Assembly: GCA_032622095.1 (NCBI GenBank)
Contig: CP136066.1
Span: forward strand, 44,345,835 to 44,409,834
Reading direction: 5' to 3'
DNA: 64,000 nucleotides
From: Siphonodentalium dalli
Lineage: Eukaryota; Mollusca; Scaphopoda; Gadilida; Siphonodentaliidae
The notes under the pieces were generated by a model. That model searched no databases, was not told the origin of the DNA, and saw nothing but the letters and a program-made list of their open reading frames with translations. The position numbers and the translations under genes were made by a program. How positions within the stretch are numbered: the first letter of the stretch is position 1; each line of letters opens with the position of its first letter. Positions 33,449 through 44,414 of the stretch are shown here, in pieces.

Positions 33449-36400
33449 CTGCGGGGAGAAAATATTGTTAAATACACATATCGTTCTCAAACTTCTTTAA
33501 ACCTTCCATTATTTATGCGAGTTTCCCATAGGGAACCTCGCATACATAAGAGAATACATTGACCTAACAATATTTACATTGATCTTGCAAGCCAGTCCAA
33601 TATCTTATATATGCGAGGCTTCCTATGGGGACTCGTATATATAAGAGAATGCACTGGCACAGGATGTTTAATGCTGCACCAGCGCAGCTCCCACCATGAA
33701 AGGGTTAAACAATTAAACGACAGACGCACTTTTTGAATAAATCCATGTAAAAATTTGCTTAAGATTTTCAGCAAAGAATTTCTCTTGAATTATCTTGTGA
33801 CAAAACTTGAATTTCTCGTATCCCCATCTGCATTGTATATAAAACCTGAACAGTTATTAAGAGAAGACACAAACAATTGATTTTGATATATTTGAAAAGT
33901 TGTAAATATTATTTTGTTCATCCTTTAACCCTTTACCCAACAGAAGGGCCCTGTGCCAATGCATTCTCTTATATATGCGAGTCGACCATAGGTCGCCTCG
34001 CATATATAAGAGAATGCATTGGCTTAACACATTAAAAATTATAAAATTGTTAAAGAATGTAAGAAAAAATGGTAAAAAGTGTTAAAAAAAGATTTTTCTT
34101 AGGCCAATGCATTCTCTTATATATGCGAGGCGACCTATGGTCGACTCGCATATATAAGAGAATGCATTGGCACAGGGCATAACTGTAACTATCACAATGT
34201 GGTCAAGGAGCCGGTTCCAATGATATCCATATTTGTATGGTTCTATTGAGACAGACCGAAGATATTTTAGGCTGTTGAAGCTTTATTTGGCCGGTTTTGG
34301 CCGGTTTGTTGGGTAAAGGGTTAAGTACCAAGAACTTAGTTAATAATGTTCAAACAACAATCTAATCACCAAATAACTCATCACCTTTGCTCTATGGGAT
34401 GATGCTTCATAATGTAGAGTTAAATTATTAATTACATGATAAGAAATCATATCCCCATATAGTACAATGAAGAATAGAGCAGCGAAAAATTTGTCAGCCC
34501 AATGAAATTAAATGTTGGTATACAGGCTAGTTGCATTTATGAGACCACAGAAAAGTATAGGCCCATGCATATGGTGAATGTAACACATTATGTTAAGTAA
34601 CACATTTCGGGGGACCGTTGGTCACAGTAATATGTAAACAAAACTTGTTATATTTTAACCTAACAAAATTTCGGACGCTATTAGGTGGTTTTATAACTTT
34701 TGTTTTGAAAGTTGAAGTGATTGTCATGTTTCAGCCGCTACTTCCACCGTCATCTCCGCTCGTATTCACCAACTATGTTACACATAAGTCAAGGTAGTTT
34801 ATACAGGGCGACCGAGGCTCACAGCTAAACCATGTGCCATGCATGCTCTTATATATGCGAGTCGACCACAGGTCGCCTCCCATATATATAATAGAATGCA
34901 GTGGCCAAAAAAAAAAATTTTAATTATTTTTTATAATTGTTAAAGAATGTAAGAAAAAATGAAGAAAAAAAATGATAACAAATTGTAAAAGAATGTTAGA
35001 AATAATGATAAGAATGATAAAACATTGTTAAAGAATGTAAGAAATTTAAAAAAAAAATGATTAAAATTGCTAAAGAATGTAAGAACAAAAATTATATAAA
35101 TGATAAAATTGTTGAAGAATATGGAAAAAATTGATAAAGATTCTTATAAAATGTAAGAAAAAATGAAAAAATTGTTGAAGAATGTAAGAAAGAAATTATA
35201 AAAAATGGTAACAATTGTTAAAGAATGTAAGACAAATTGATAATGAATGATAAAACAACTGTTAGGCCAGTGGATTCTCTTATATATGCGACGCAACCTA
35301 TGGTCGACTCGCATATATATAAGGATTAACTGTCATGTTGAGTGTTTTTATGGAGATGTAACCGTGAGGTAAGTGGTGATAACTTGTGTAAAACCCTTAA
35401 ACCCGAAGGGTTTTACATACAAGTTATCACCACTTACCTCACGGTTACATCTCCATAAAAATACTCCACATGACAGTTAATCCTTATATTTATATACATT
35501 TAGCGAAAAAGCGGATTTTGTAAATGTATTTAAATCGAAAAGTGTATATTGAGAAAACCAGCCCAAAATAGCCCATAGCACACCAGCTGAGAAGTTATTT
35601 TGGTACCATTTGTCACGTGAATTTCCCATTTGTACGTGATGTGTTTTTGTAAGCCGGTCAAATGCTCTTACCACAGGAGCCTGGAATTTGGTCAAAACCC
35701 CTTTTTTATTGGCGGAACCAGCACCCGGGACCGCAGGTACAATTGGCAACAATGTTCGAACAATAACAGTATACAATGAGATGTGCTACATTATTCTGGA
35801 ACATAAAAGCTGATACATTTCACGCGGATTTACTGTTCAATTTTTGGATTCGAAAACGAAAATAATTTATGTGTTCACTGACAAGCGGAAAGTTTTTATG
35901 GATATGTAACCGTGAGGTAAGTTGTCATAACTTGTGTAAAACCCGAACCTTTCGTGCTTTGTTTTAGAAATTAATACTACGTGACACTGCGTGACACCAA
36001 ATGTGTTTTTAATCAATTTTCTATTGGCAAAACTTAAAACGAACAATTTCAAAACGAGGCTCTTTATATTGACACCAGTGCTGATGATGTATTAAGTCAA
36101 TCCTGTGCGAGTGCAAATGCGCCCAAAACATTACGCGTTCTTCTTCTCCAAAATCTCAGTATGGCGCGTCGATGTAATTATCGTTGCAGTTATCACTTTC
36201 TTCCGCGTTCACCGGGTTATAACTGCAACTAGTCACGTGGGCGCCGACCAATCGGAATGCTGGATTTAGTGATAATCACACTCAGTGTGTAAACATAAGA
36301 GAATGCATTGGCACAGGGTCTTTAATGTTGGCTAACGCTTTCGCATCGTTTGATCGTTTCGACATCGCGCGGTATAGGCTTATCCAATCAAAGGGATATT

Positions 36401-39400
36401 GAGGGCTATCATGAATTGGCCACAACCGTTGATAGCTTTCGCATATAGGATTATACCTCTACACACTTGTTTCATTTGAATTATGGGCAGCGTTTGTGTG
36501 TACTAAAGTCGACATTCTTGAACATAAAGAGACGAGAAGACGGTATTCGCCAACAACCCCAGTTCTATTTTCAACACTTATTGGCAATATCATGCGACCC
36601 CCCCCCCCCCCGTCGTCGCCCAATGTTTTGAGTGTTTCAAAGAAATATAACTCTAACATACCCGTTATTTCGTAAAAAATCACCTTTACGAAATAACGGG
36701 CACACAAAAAGAATCACACCACAGAGAGACACATTTCGAGAACACTATAGGAAATAAACTTGGCAGGGTGGGCGTTCTTGGGGGAAGTGGGGGGCACGTT
36801 CTAACAAACTTCAACCCAAAATTTTCTCAACGGAGAAGTCGTATGAGATTGCCCACTTATTTCGCAGGAAGATTCAATCTTGAGTCCCTTCCTCCATTTG
36901 CGGATTGTATGTGGTGAGTGTTCGCGATTTATTCATGAGGCGGGGTTGATCCATATATGGCAAATACAGTAATGCCCAAAGTAATTAACCACTTAATCAC
37001 AGCAGAATTATAGGTAATTTTTCAGGATTTAGTCGAAAATATGGCTTCGAGAGCTTTCCGATGAATGGCAACAAGCCATATTTCCCACTAAATCCTGAAA
37101 AATTACCCATAATTCTGCTGTGGTTAAGTGGTCAATTACTTTGGACATTACTGTATGATATATTGGGTTAAAGATGCATGATCCGAATTAACGCTCCTAA
37201 ATGACTATTTCTTTGGCTTCGCGGGTAAAAAATATTTGCTTCGGGTCGAGGAACCCACCCATCAAAACTCAGAACGATCAGATATCGATTTTTTAAGTTT
37301 GTTATTTCTCGATATGTGCAATTATTTGTCCCAGAAACACGTCGTAAAACGGACGGGCTCGGTCAAAATTGCGGATGAAGATGGATAACTCTAAAAACAA
37401 GTGGTAATACGGCCAAATTTCGTCAATACTCAAGTGATAATACGGCCATATTACGTTGAACAAAATATTGATAAATAAAGAGTTTTGGGAAATTTGATAC
37501 CATAGTTGAAAGTGGTTATCATTATTTTGTTGCAATTAATCGATTCTGATAACTAAAAGCGTATTTTGAATAAATGTTGTTGTTGTTGTTGTATCTTGAT
37601 GATATGGGGACCCTCCGATCGGATTGAGTACCTTTAATCATATCGATAATGTGTGTCGTAAAAGCTATATTGAAGGTACCGTGTGCGTTCAGCCGCTACC
37701 AAATAAACTACCCGGTTTATAAAATAAAACCATTTGCAGAATGAGGTCCCCAGAGGGTGAATTTAGTGACGCTATCCCGCATAGCGGGCTAGCATCACTA
37801 AATTCACCCTCTGGGGACCTTATTCTGCTCAGGTCTCATATTCTGGGAAGTATCTATGGTATCAAATTAACATTGTTTTTAGTTACGTTTTCCCATCTGG
37901 GAAGTTTCTATATCCCCAAATTTGCAGAAGATAAAATCCATAACCGAGGCGCCCAATGGGTGAACATCACCAACTTCAACCGGGGAACTTCGATATGATC
38001 CTAGGTCTGCCATAGCAGTTGAGGGCCTAAGCAGAATGAGGTCCCCATTGTACCCTCTGGGGACCTCATTCTGCAAATGACAGACACGCTATTTGCAGGC
38101 TTGAGTTTAACTGTTATTGAGATTATAGGGTGAATACGATCCATGTTTTCATACAATAATAATACAGATATATATTGTATGTATGTTTTTTTATATTTTA
38201 TTATTATATAACATTTTAACAATGCTATATAAATACAAACAAAAATAATAGAACAAGATATTGTATATTATATTCCTGAGATACAGTTTACTGTACAGAA
38301 CACTCGTTAGATATGTACACGAAGCGGAGTAACTCTATATACACCCAATCCTTTGTTTGGTTAAACTTGTAAAATTCTACTTTCCTTTCGCAGATTGACG
38401 ATCATTCTGGACTCGTTGGCCTTTGACCTCTAATTGTGGGTCTAAGGCAAAGCTAGACGGCACGGCGAGAATGACGAGGTTTGTCGAATGATTGACGACA
38501 TGTCGGTATTAATTTCTTCTCATGTTTTAAAGGTACTCAATCCGATTAAACACCTCTAAATTACTATTTCTTTCCCTTCGGGGGTAACAAATATTTGATT
38601 CGAGTCGAGGAACCCACACATCAAAGCTCAGAGTGATAAGATATCGAGAAACACGCCGTCAAACGAATGGTCTCGGTCAAAATTGCGGATGAAGATGGAT
38701 AACTCTAAAAACAAGTGATAATACTGATAATACGGCCATATTTCATTGAAAAAAATGTTGATAAATAACACGTTTTGGGAAATTTGATACCGCAGTTGAC
38801 AGTTACTGGTTAGCATTATTTTGTTGCAATTAATCGATTCTGATCACTAAAGCGTATTTTGAATAAATGTTGTTGGTGTTGTATTTTGATGATATGGGGA
38901 CCCACTGATCGGATTGAGTACCTTTAATCTTTTCCGAACAGTATTCGGTAAAAGATGTATATTGTATGTACGTTAAACATGGGTATATTTGCGCTTTGTT
39001 GATCATGAAAAATACCAATCGGAGTGCTTGACATCACGTTAATACATACCCATGGTATATGTAGTGCAGGCACGACCGAATGGTCCTTGCAAACACTTGT
39101 GGCCTTCTGGACAGTCACCACCTTTACACTTGTCCATATATACCCCAATCCATCTCAGTGATTTGGACTGCACGCCTGCACGAAAATAGGATAGGCAATT
39201 TGCATCAGTGACAAATCGAAGACAAGTAATAAATAAGAAATACACAATACGCCCGGGTAGTCATTTTATTATTCTAACACTCCCTATAAACCGAAGACCT
39301 GTCTCAAACACTCCCTATAAACCGAAGACCTGTCCCAAACTCTCCCCATAAACCGAAGACCTGTCCCAAACTCTCCCTATAAACCGAAGACTTGTCCCAA

Positions 39401-41507
39401 ACACTCCCTATAAACCGAAGACCTGTCCCAAACTCTCCCTATAAACCGAAGACCTGTCCCAAACACTCCCTATAAACCGAAGACTTGTCCCAAACACTCC
39501 CTATAAACCGAAGACCTGTCCCAAACTCTCCCTATAAACCGAAGACCTGTCCCAAACTCTCCCTATAAACCGAAGACCTGGTCCAAACTCTCCCTATAAA
39601 CCGAAGACCTGTCCCAAACTCTCCCTATAAACCGAAGACCTGTCCCAAACTCTCCCCATAAACCGAAGACCTGTCCCAAACTCTCCCTATAAACCGAAGA
39701 CTTGTCCCAAACACTCCCTATAAACCGAAGACCTGTCCCAAACACTCCATATAAACTCCCTATAAACCGAAGACTTGTCCCAAACACTCCCTATAAACCG
39801 AAGACCTGTCCCAAACTCTCCCTATAAACCGAAGACCTGTCCCAAACTCTCCCTATAAACCGAAGACCTGTCTCAAACACTCCCTATAAACCGAAGACCT
39901 GTCCCAAACTCTCCCCATAAACCGAAGACCTGTCCCAAACTCTCCCTATAAACCGAAGACCTGTCCCAAACACTCCCTATAAACCGAAGACTTGTCCCAA
40001 ACACTCCCTATAAACCGAAGACCTGTCCCAAACACTCCATATAAACTCCCTATAAACCGAAGACCTGTCCCAAACTCTCCCTATAAACCGAAGACCTGTC
40101 CCAAACTCTCCCTATAAACAGAAGACCTGTCCCAAACTCTCCATATAAACCGAAGACCTGTCCCAAACTCTCCATATAAACCGAAGACCTGTCCCAAACT
40201 CTCCATATAAACCGAAGACCTGTCCCAAACACTCCATATAAACCGAAGACATGTCCCAAACTCTCCCTATAAACCGAAGACCTGTCTCAAACACTCCCTA
40301 TAAACCGAAGATCTGTCCCAAACACTCCCTATAAACCGATACCCTGCCCCCAATCTCTCAATAGCACCCAGATTGGAGATTGTCACCGAACATCATCGTG
40401 AATGACGATCCGGGTTGATCGAATATATGACCCGCCATATCAAATCCAGTCCATAGGTCGCCTCGCATATATATAAGAGAATGCATTGGCCTAACAATTT
40501 TTTATCATGTTTTTTAAATAAATGTTTCTTACAATTTTAGGACATAAAATAAAAAAACATCCATTACCCTGCAGGGAGCCCCACACAAATATAGAAGCAG
40601 ATAGAAGCGTGTCGTCTGCTCATGTTTGTCTGGAGCTCTGTATGGGTGAAATTATAAAATTGTTAAAGAATACAAGAACAAATTATTAAAATTGTTAGGC
40701 CAATGCATTCTCTTATATATGCGAGGCGACCTATGGTCGACTCGCATATATAAGAGAATGCATTGGCACAGGGTAAAAACATCCCGACTTCCGACTGGAT
40801 TTGATATGGCGGGTCACATATAACAGCTTCTTCATAATTATTATAACTACAACGAACATGAATATAAAGACGATGACGACGACGGTGATGATAATACAAT
40901 ACTTATGACGAAATCGGCGATAATGGTTGAGTTGTTGAATAATCCTACTTCAGCCACCATAGGTTCGTCAGATCTCGCCATCTGTATCTCATATTGGTGA
41001 CGCCCTCTATTAGGCCTCTAATAATGTAGGTAATTTTGGTTCTACATCATCACCAAGAACCAGACAGACAGTGGTTCTTCATTTTTGTTCCCCGTGGCAC
41101 TCTTTTACAGTGGTGTAGAATCAAATATTGGATTTTTTCATTTCCGCCATGGTGTCCACAACTGTGTTTCATTGCTGCTTGCAACAATATTGGCTACACA
41201 TACGATATCACACATGGTCAACTGGTCCTGCTAATATGCTATGATGCTGATGGTCTTGCTGATTTGCTATGATGCGGCTAGGGCAAACTGATGCCGTTAT
41301 AAAAAAGTACCGTTATTTTTTCTCAAGTTGTCATTTTCTCTGTGTTCGGCTAATCCGAGCGATTTGAGAAAGAAAAAAACAGGTGTGTGTATGAAACAAT
41401 CAACAATATCTATATTTAGCAGGACCACTTGACCATGGGGTGGGTATACTATACTCACACTGTGCTGTGAAAAACACCGCGAGAACGAGAATTATAGCGA
41501 CCTTCAT
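33357..41507 (-). CDS. Secreted cysteine-rich protein, antistasin-like, three exons (88 aa)
   Basis: Exon 1 (41507-41459) starts MKVAIILVLAVFFTAQ, a clear signal peptide, and stops one base into a codon before GTGAGT. Exon 2 (39175-39050) follows a CTATCCTATTTTCGTGCAG acceptor. It supplies two bases completing a Cys codon and ends one base into a codon before GTATGT. Exon 3 (33448-33357) follows CTCCCCGCAG, completes an Asp codon and runs to TGA at 33359-33357. All phases agree; the coding sum is 267 bases, 88 residues. The mature part has ten cysteines spaced C-4-C-5-C-8-C-6-C-5-C-3-C-10-C-2-C-1-C. Exon 3 (C-5-C-3-C-10-C-2-C-1-C, with G-Y before and G-C near the end) fits the antistasin-like protease-inhibitor pattern. 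Exon 2 adds a CPEGHKC segment. Secretion and disulphide folding are inferred. Inhibitor activity is only a family-based guess; an unrelated defence or matrix peptide is possible. Confidence 0.8.
33508..33710 (-). mobile_element. Decayed family 1 MITE copy
   Basis: Two degenerate hairpins of ATGCGAG..CTCGCATA type, CACTGGCACAGG, and an ending GAAAGGGTTAAA survive. Both palindromes have substitutions in stem and loop, so this is an old copy. Confidence 0.6.
33929..34320 (-). mobile_element. TTAA-flanked double-hairpin MITE, family 1 copy d
   Basis: TTAA at 33925-33928 and 34321-34324. The left terminus is CCCTTTACCCAACAGAAGGG and the right TGTTGGGTAAAGGG. Both 69-bp palindromes and the spacer TTGTTAAAGAATGTAAGAAA are intact. 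It lies in intron 2 of the cysteine-rich gene region, inverted relative to copies a and b. Confidence 0.9.
34836..35316 (-). mobile_element. Family 1 relative with spacer expanded into tandem units
   Basis: Degenerate hairpins stand at 34840-34905 and 35262-35316. Between them the spacer motif TTGTTAAAGAATGTAAGAAA is repeated about eight times, with AT-rich fill of 35-55 bp. In other copies it occurs once. Confidence 0.75.
35317..35489. repeat. Near-perfect palindrome (173 bp)
   Basis: TATAAGGATTAACTGTCATG .. and GGAGATGTAACCGTGAGGTA are mirrored to the right end around a centre at AAACCCTTAAACCCGAAGGG. It sits at the edge of the expanded family 1 copy. A half-copy (ATGTAACCGTGAGGTAAGTT) recurs at 35905-35950. 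Confidence 0.85.
36661..36700. repeat. Short perfect hairpin
   Basis: CCCGTTATTTCGTAAA and its inverse enclose 8 bases. Confidence 0.7.
36967..37153. mobile_element. TA-flanked palindromic MITE, copy 1
   Basis: TA at 36965-36966 and 37154-37155. The termini are CAGTAATG and its inverse; arms through CAGCAGAATTAT and TTCAGGATTTAGTC meet at a reduced centre. The same family occurs at 47847 and 58226. TA flanks and CAGT termini fit Tc1/mariner-type mobilisation. Confidence 0.8.
37172..37633. mobile_element. TTAA-flanked element, family 2 copy a
   Basis: TTAA at 37168-37171 and 37634-37637. The right end is ATCGGATTGAGTACCT; the left end has drifted. The inside holds TCGAGGAACCCACCCATCAAA and GATGGATAACTCTAAAAACA, landmarks of the family. 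Confidence 0.7.
37725..38100. repeat. Second copy of the GCAGAATGAGGTCCCCAG hairpin family
   Basis: 37735-37830 forms a hairpin with TTTGCAGAATGAGGTCCCC, and 38030-38080 repeats the right end CTCATTCTGCAAATGACAGA. Between them lies about 200 bp of unrelated sequence. The left outer end is truncated compared with 31686-31920. Confidence 0.65.
38531..38923. mobile_element. TTAA-flanked element, family 2 copy b
   Basis: TTAA at 38527-38530 and 38924-38927, with termini AGGTACTCAATCCGAT and ATCGGATTGAGTACCT, a perfect 16-bp inverted pair. It shares the internal TCGAGGAACCCAC and GATGGATAACTCTAAAA blocks. Confidence 0.85.
39050..39175 (-). CDS. Exon 2 of the secreted cysteine-rich gene
   Basis: 126 bases, entering and leaving in phase 1. 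It encodes DKCKGGDCPEGHKC and GPFGRAC, four cysteines, plus the cysteine completed at its first codon. The acceptor AG is at 39177-39176 and the donor GTATGT at 39049-39044. Confidence 0.85.
39276..40352. repeat. 31-bp minisatellite, ~34 units, in intron 1 of the cysteine-rich gene
   Basis: The unit is of CTCCCTATAAACCGAAGACC + TGTCCCAAA(C/CT)A type. Variants (CTTGTCCC, CTCCATAT, CTCCCCAT) recur in order. An irregular unit with an extra CTCCATATAAA occurs at 39741 and again at 40031, which points to a ~290-bp higher-order repeat. The array begins 100 bp upstream (gene sense) of exon 2's acceptor. Confidence 0.95.
40428..40816. mobile_element. Hairpin element with family 1 palindromes but different ends
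   Basis: The outer inverted repeat TGACCCGCCATATCAAATCC is at 40428-40450 and 40794-40816. Inside is a half hairpin CCATAGGTCGCCTCGCATAT at the left and a full family 1 palindrome at 40698-40768. The spacer GGACATAAAATAAAAAA..CATCC..CCCTGCAGGGAGCCCC is shared with 41860-41920. Confidence 0.7.
41459..41507 (-). CDS. Exon 1 of the secreted cysteine-rich gene (signal peptide)
   Basis: The ATG lies at 41507-41505, followed by lysine and a 12-residue hydrophobic run ending in TAQ. The donor GTGAGT is at 41458-41453. The intron phase is 1. Confidence 0.8.
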
Positions 41508-41596
41508 ATTCAAAGAAAGAAATGAACTATGTGACATGTTGTTTTATCGACATGGTAGAGATAAGCACGGTATGTATGTATATGTGTCTTCCTTAG

Positions 41597-41606
41597 CTTA
41601 TATGAC
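41597..41606 (-). promoter_or_regulatory. Possible TATA element of the cysteine-rich gene
   Basis: The minus strand reads TCATATAAGC about 95 bases upstream of the ATG. A start some 30 bases downstream would leave a 5' UTR of about 60 bases. The signal is weak in AT-rich DNA, and an upstream untranslated exon is equally possible. Confidence 0.25.
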
Positions 41607-41691
41607 ACAAGTCAAGTTGTCCTTCTATAGTGTGCTATGATTATGTGAGTCCTGCTGAATTGATATGAATATGATATTAGGGTAAACTCTC

Positions 41692-41960
41692 TTAACCCTT
41701 TGAGTGCCAGATCGGATTTTTGTATCAACCCATATACCCTGTGCCAATGCATTTTCTTATATATGCGAGTCGACCATAGGTCGCCTCGCATATATAAGAG
41801 AATGCATTGGCCTAACAATTTTTTATCATTTTTTTAAAATAAATGTTTCTTACAATTTTTAGGACATAAAATAAAAAACATCCATTACCCTGCAGGGAGC
41901 CCCACACATATATAGAAGCATATATAGACTGGTACCCTGTCCCAACTCTGCTACTCGCCC
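41692..41960. mobile_element. TTAA-type variant carrying one family 1 palindrome
   Basis: TTAA at 41692-41695 is followed by CCCTTTGAGTGCCAG, a different terminus. One full 69-bp palindrome (41741-41812) and the CCCTGCAGGGAGCCCC spacer follow. The right end is not defined. Confidence 0.55.
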
Positions 41961-43239
41961 GTAGGGACAGGTATAGGCTAAACAGAAAGTGGAATTTTGA
42001 ATTGTGTTTCCGGTTTGTGAGATATTGTTTTAAAATAGAAAAGCAAATTTCAACATCGGTACGTTTTTCTTAATTTAATAATACAAGACGCAGGTATATA
42101 ACTTTGACAACTACTCAATCAAATTGAATAGAGTGTTTTTCACAGGAATCGACTAGCCCCGATCAACGGCAATAAGTTAAATAGTGCGAAATCATGTTTT
42201 TGTAGCTTGGATATTTGGAAACTCTGATGTCAACAAACACCCCCGGTAACCGGTTACATCAATTTTGTGACGAAGTTTGCTGTCCCATGTCGCATTTTAT
42301 TAACTAAATTCGTCGGGGATATATTAACGCTCATGTTGATACCAAAATTAACACAAGGGGTCAATGTGATTTGCTTGGGCGGACCTTTTACCATAAATTG
42401 CCAAACTTTACTATACCGTCCCATGCTCTGACAAGTTGTTCAGTCTGTACTACATTCATTTAAGGGGTTTATTTACATTAGTATAAACATATTTTATTCC
42501 AATCAAAATAATAACATATATAAACATTTAAAGGGGCACTTTGATTATTGCGATATAACCAAGATGCGGGCCCCGTTGGTTCAGAGTGCCCGGATGAAGA
42601 TAATTAATCGAGTGTGCTTCTCACAGTACGAGCTAACTGCATGGCCTCCTAATAGCTATAGCCTGATACCGGAGTACGATGCGTATGTCTCTTTGGAAAG
42701 CAGACGAAATTCCTAAACGATGTACATCTGTTAGGAATTTCGTCGGCTTTTCAAAGAGACAGGCTATTTGGCCATGCGTTTGTCACAACAGACCTGTTTC
42801 TTGCGTGCATGCATAATTCGTGTTTTATTGATAGTAATGATGAAAAGAGTAATGGCTTGTATTAATCGAATAATATAAATGAAGTTAGTTTGCCGCATCG
42901 TAATCAGGATGGACTTTATTTTACCTGCAGCTACGGACTGTTCATTCTTGAAAGTGCAGCCTATACTCGTATAGTAAAACTCGAAATTATGCTTTCAAGA
43001 TTCATATCAAGGCGACGTCCAGACGCGGGATGTTGGTCAGTTTCTGTGCCGAGGCTAGGGACGTACATTAGCGATGGCGGGGTTGTTGACGGGGTGTCAC
43101 GCGTGCAAATATATACATGTAGTGACATTAGCACCAACCTTTACTAATAAAAATAAATTGAGTTCGTGTGTCTGTCCGGAAAAAGGCGACAAAACGACTT
43201 AACCCCTCTGAAAATGTGGACATAGGGTGATATCATACA
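41961..43239. other. No gene recognised; one hairpin
   Basis: 42686-42763 is a hairpin with TGTCTCTTTGGAAAGC.GACG and its inverse around ACGATGTACATCTG. TTTAAAGGGGCACTTTG at 42524 looks like a single end of a TTAA-type element. The remainder is AT-rich and unassigned. Confidence 0.45.
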
Positions 43240-44200
43240 CGTAACCCGGGGATTAAGGGCGCTAATAATGTTTATGACTTTGGCTATATATAGGCGATCA
43301 AACGGAGTGGCAGATCGGCAGATTAAAAAAAAATCGAAATGTTTTTGAATTTGGGAATAGATTTTTACAATTTGTTTTGCTTCATCCTATTTTATGGATG
43401 TTAGTGTTGAAGACTATTATAATATTTAAGGAAGGGGCAGTCCTGTCAACAAATTTGGTATTTTGAAAATAAATTGATTTTGAAGCCATTTTTACCAAGC
43501 TTGGTGTTATTTCTTTAAAATGGGGAATTTGACCCTAAAAATAATATAATAAAAAAAATTCCCGGACCCCTGTGTCTTATATATATGTACTTTTAGTATT
43601 ATGACCAATTTGTGCCAGGGGCCAGTGGTAGTACTATTCATGTGTGTTTCCGAATACGTTGTTCGAATAATAGGATTATCTTTATTTGTGGCTGAGACAT
43701 GAGAAGCTGCATAATTTGATAAATAAAACGCTATTTCAGAATGCATTTTAGCTCAAGCTGCTGAACATGAAAATTCAAGTTGAGATATTGCCAATTTTCC
43801 ATGGGTTGGTATCCATCGCCAGTGGTTTCCGAACATAAGTACGTCCGTCGACAATTTCCATTGGCATAGGCTACAGGTTGTAACTTTGGTCGGATCATTA
43901 TGAAATTAGGCATGACTGTTGGAATTGGTATATAACATATAGATTGGGAACGAGTCATTTTGTGGGCCAGTCGGCAAAAACATGCATCATATATCTCAAA
44001 TTTCAATCTATATAGTATACGGGCTAGATTCCGCCATGCACCGAAAGCGTCAAAATGTGCGATATTAGCGCATGTTTCGGCGCGCCGAAAGCGACAAAAC
44101 GTGCGCCGTAACGACGCACATTTTGTCGCTTTCGGCGCGTTACTAATGGCGCACTTTTTGTCGCTTTCTGCGCGTCGAAACATGCGTTAATATCGCACAT
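43240..44200 (+). repeat. ~0.95-kb direct repeat, copy A
   Basis: It begins AACCCGGGGATTAAGGGCGC and continues through GGCGATCAAACGGA, GGAAGGGGCAGTCCTGTCAA, TTGAAGCCATTTT and TGTGCCAGG. It ends with GCATAGGCTACA and CAATCTATATAGTATACGG. Copy B is at 45386-46285. Confidence 0.8.
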
Positions 44201-44260
44201 TTTGTCGTTTTCGGTGGCGGCATCTAGCCCGTATACTATATATAGATTGAAATTTGAGAT
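43993..44260. repeat. Large palindrome with CG-rich core
   Basis: The arms start ATCTCAAATTTCAATCTATA and include TATACGGGCTAGA. The core is repeated GCGACAAAATGTGCGC / GCGCACATTTTGTCGC units, so several alternative stems are possible. Copy B of the direct repeat has a shrunken version. Confidence 0.8.
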
Positions 44261-44267
44261 TAATATT

Positions 44268-44414
44268 ATCCATCATGACCTGGGGTGTGGGATGGAAAAA
44301 TCTCACCCGAGGGGCCAGATATTTGGGCCGGACACGAGGCTTGCCGAGTGTCCGGACCAAATATCTGCCCCGAGGGTGAGATTTTTCCATCCCACACCCC
44401 AGGTCATGATGGAT
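44268..44414. repeat. Near-perfect palindrome (147 bp)
   Basis: ATCCATCATGACCTGGGGTG .. GGATGGAAAAATCTCACCC is mirrored exactly at 44375-44414. The centre is CGGACACGAGGCTTGCCGAGTGTCCG. It directly abuts the previous palindrome. Confidence 0.85.

Noticed and set aside
39563-40294. Minus-strand frames with FGTGLRFIGRVWDRSSVYRE repeats
   Set aside because: They are by-products of a 31-bp minisatellite; 31 is not a multiple of 3 and the array is intronic.
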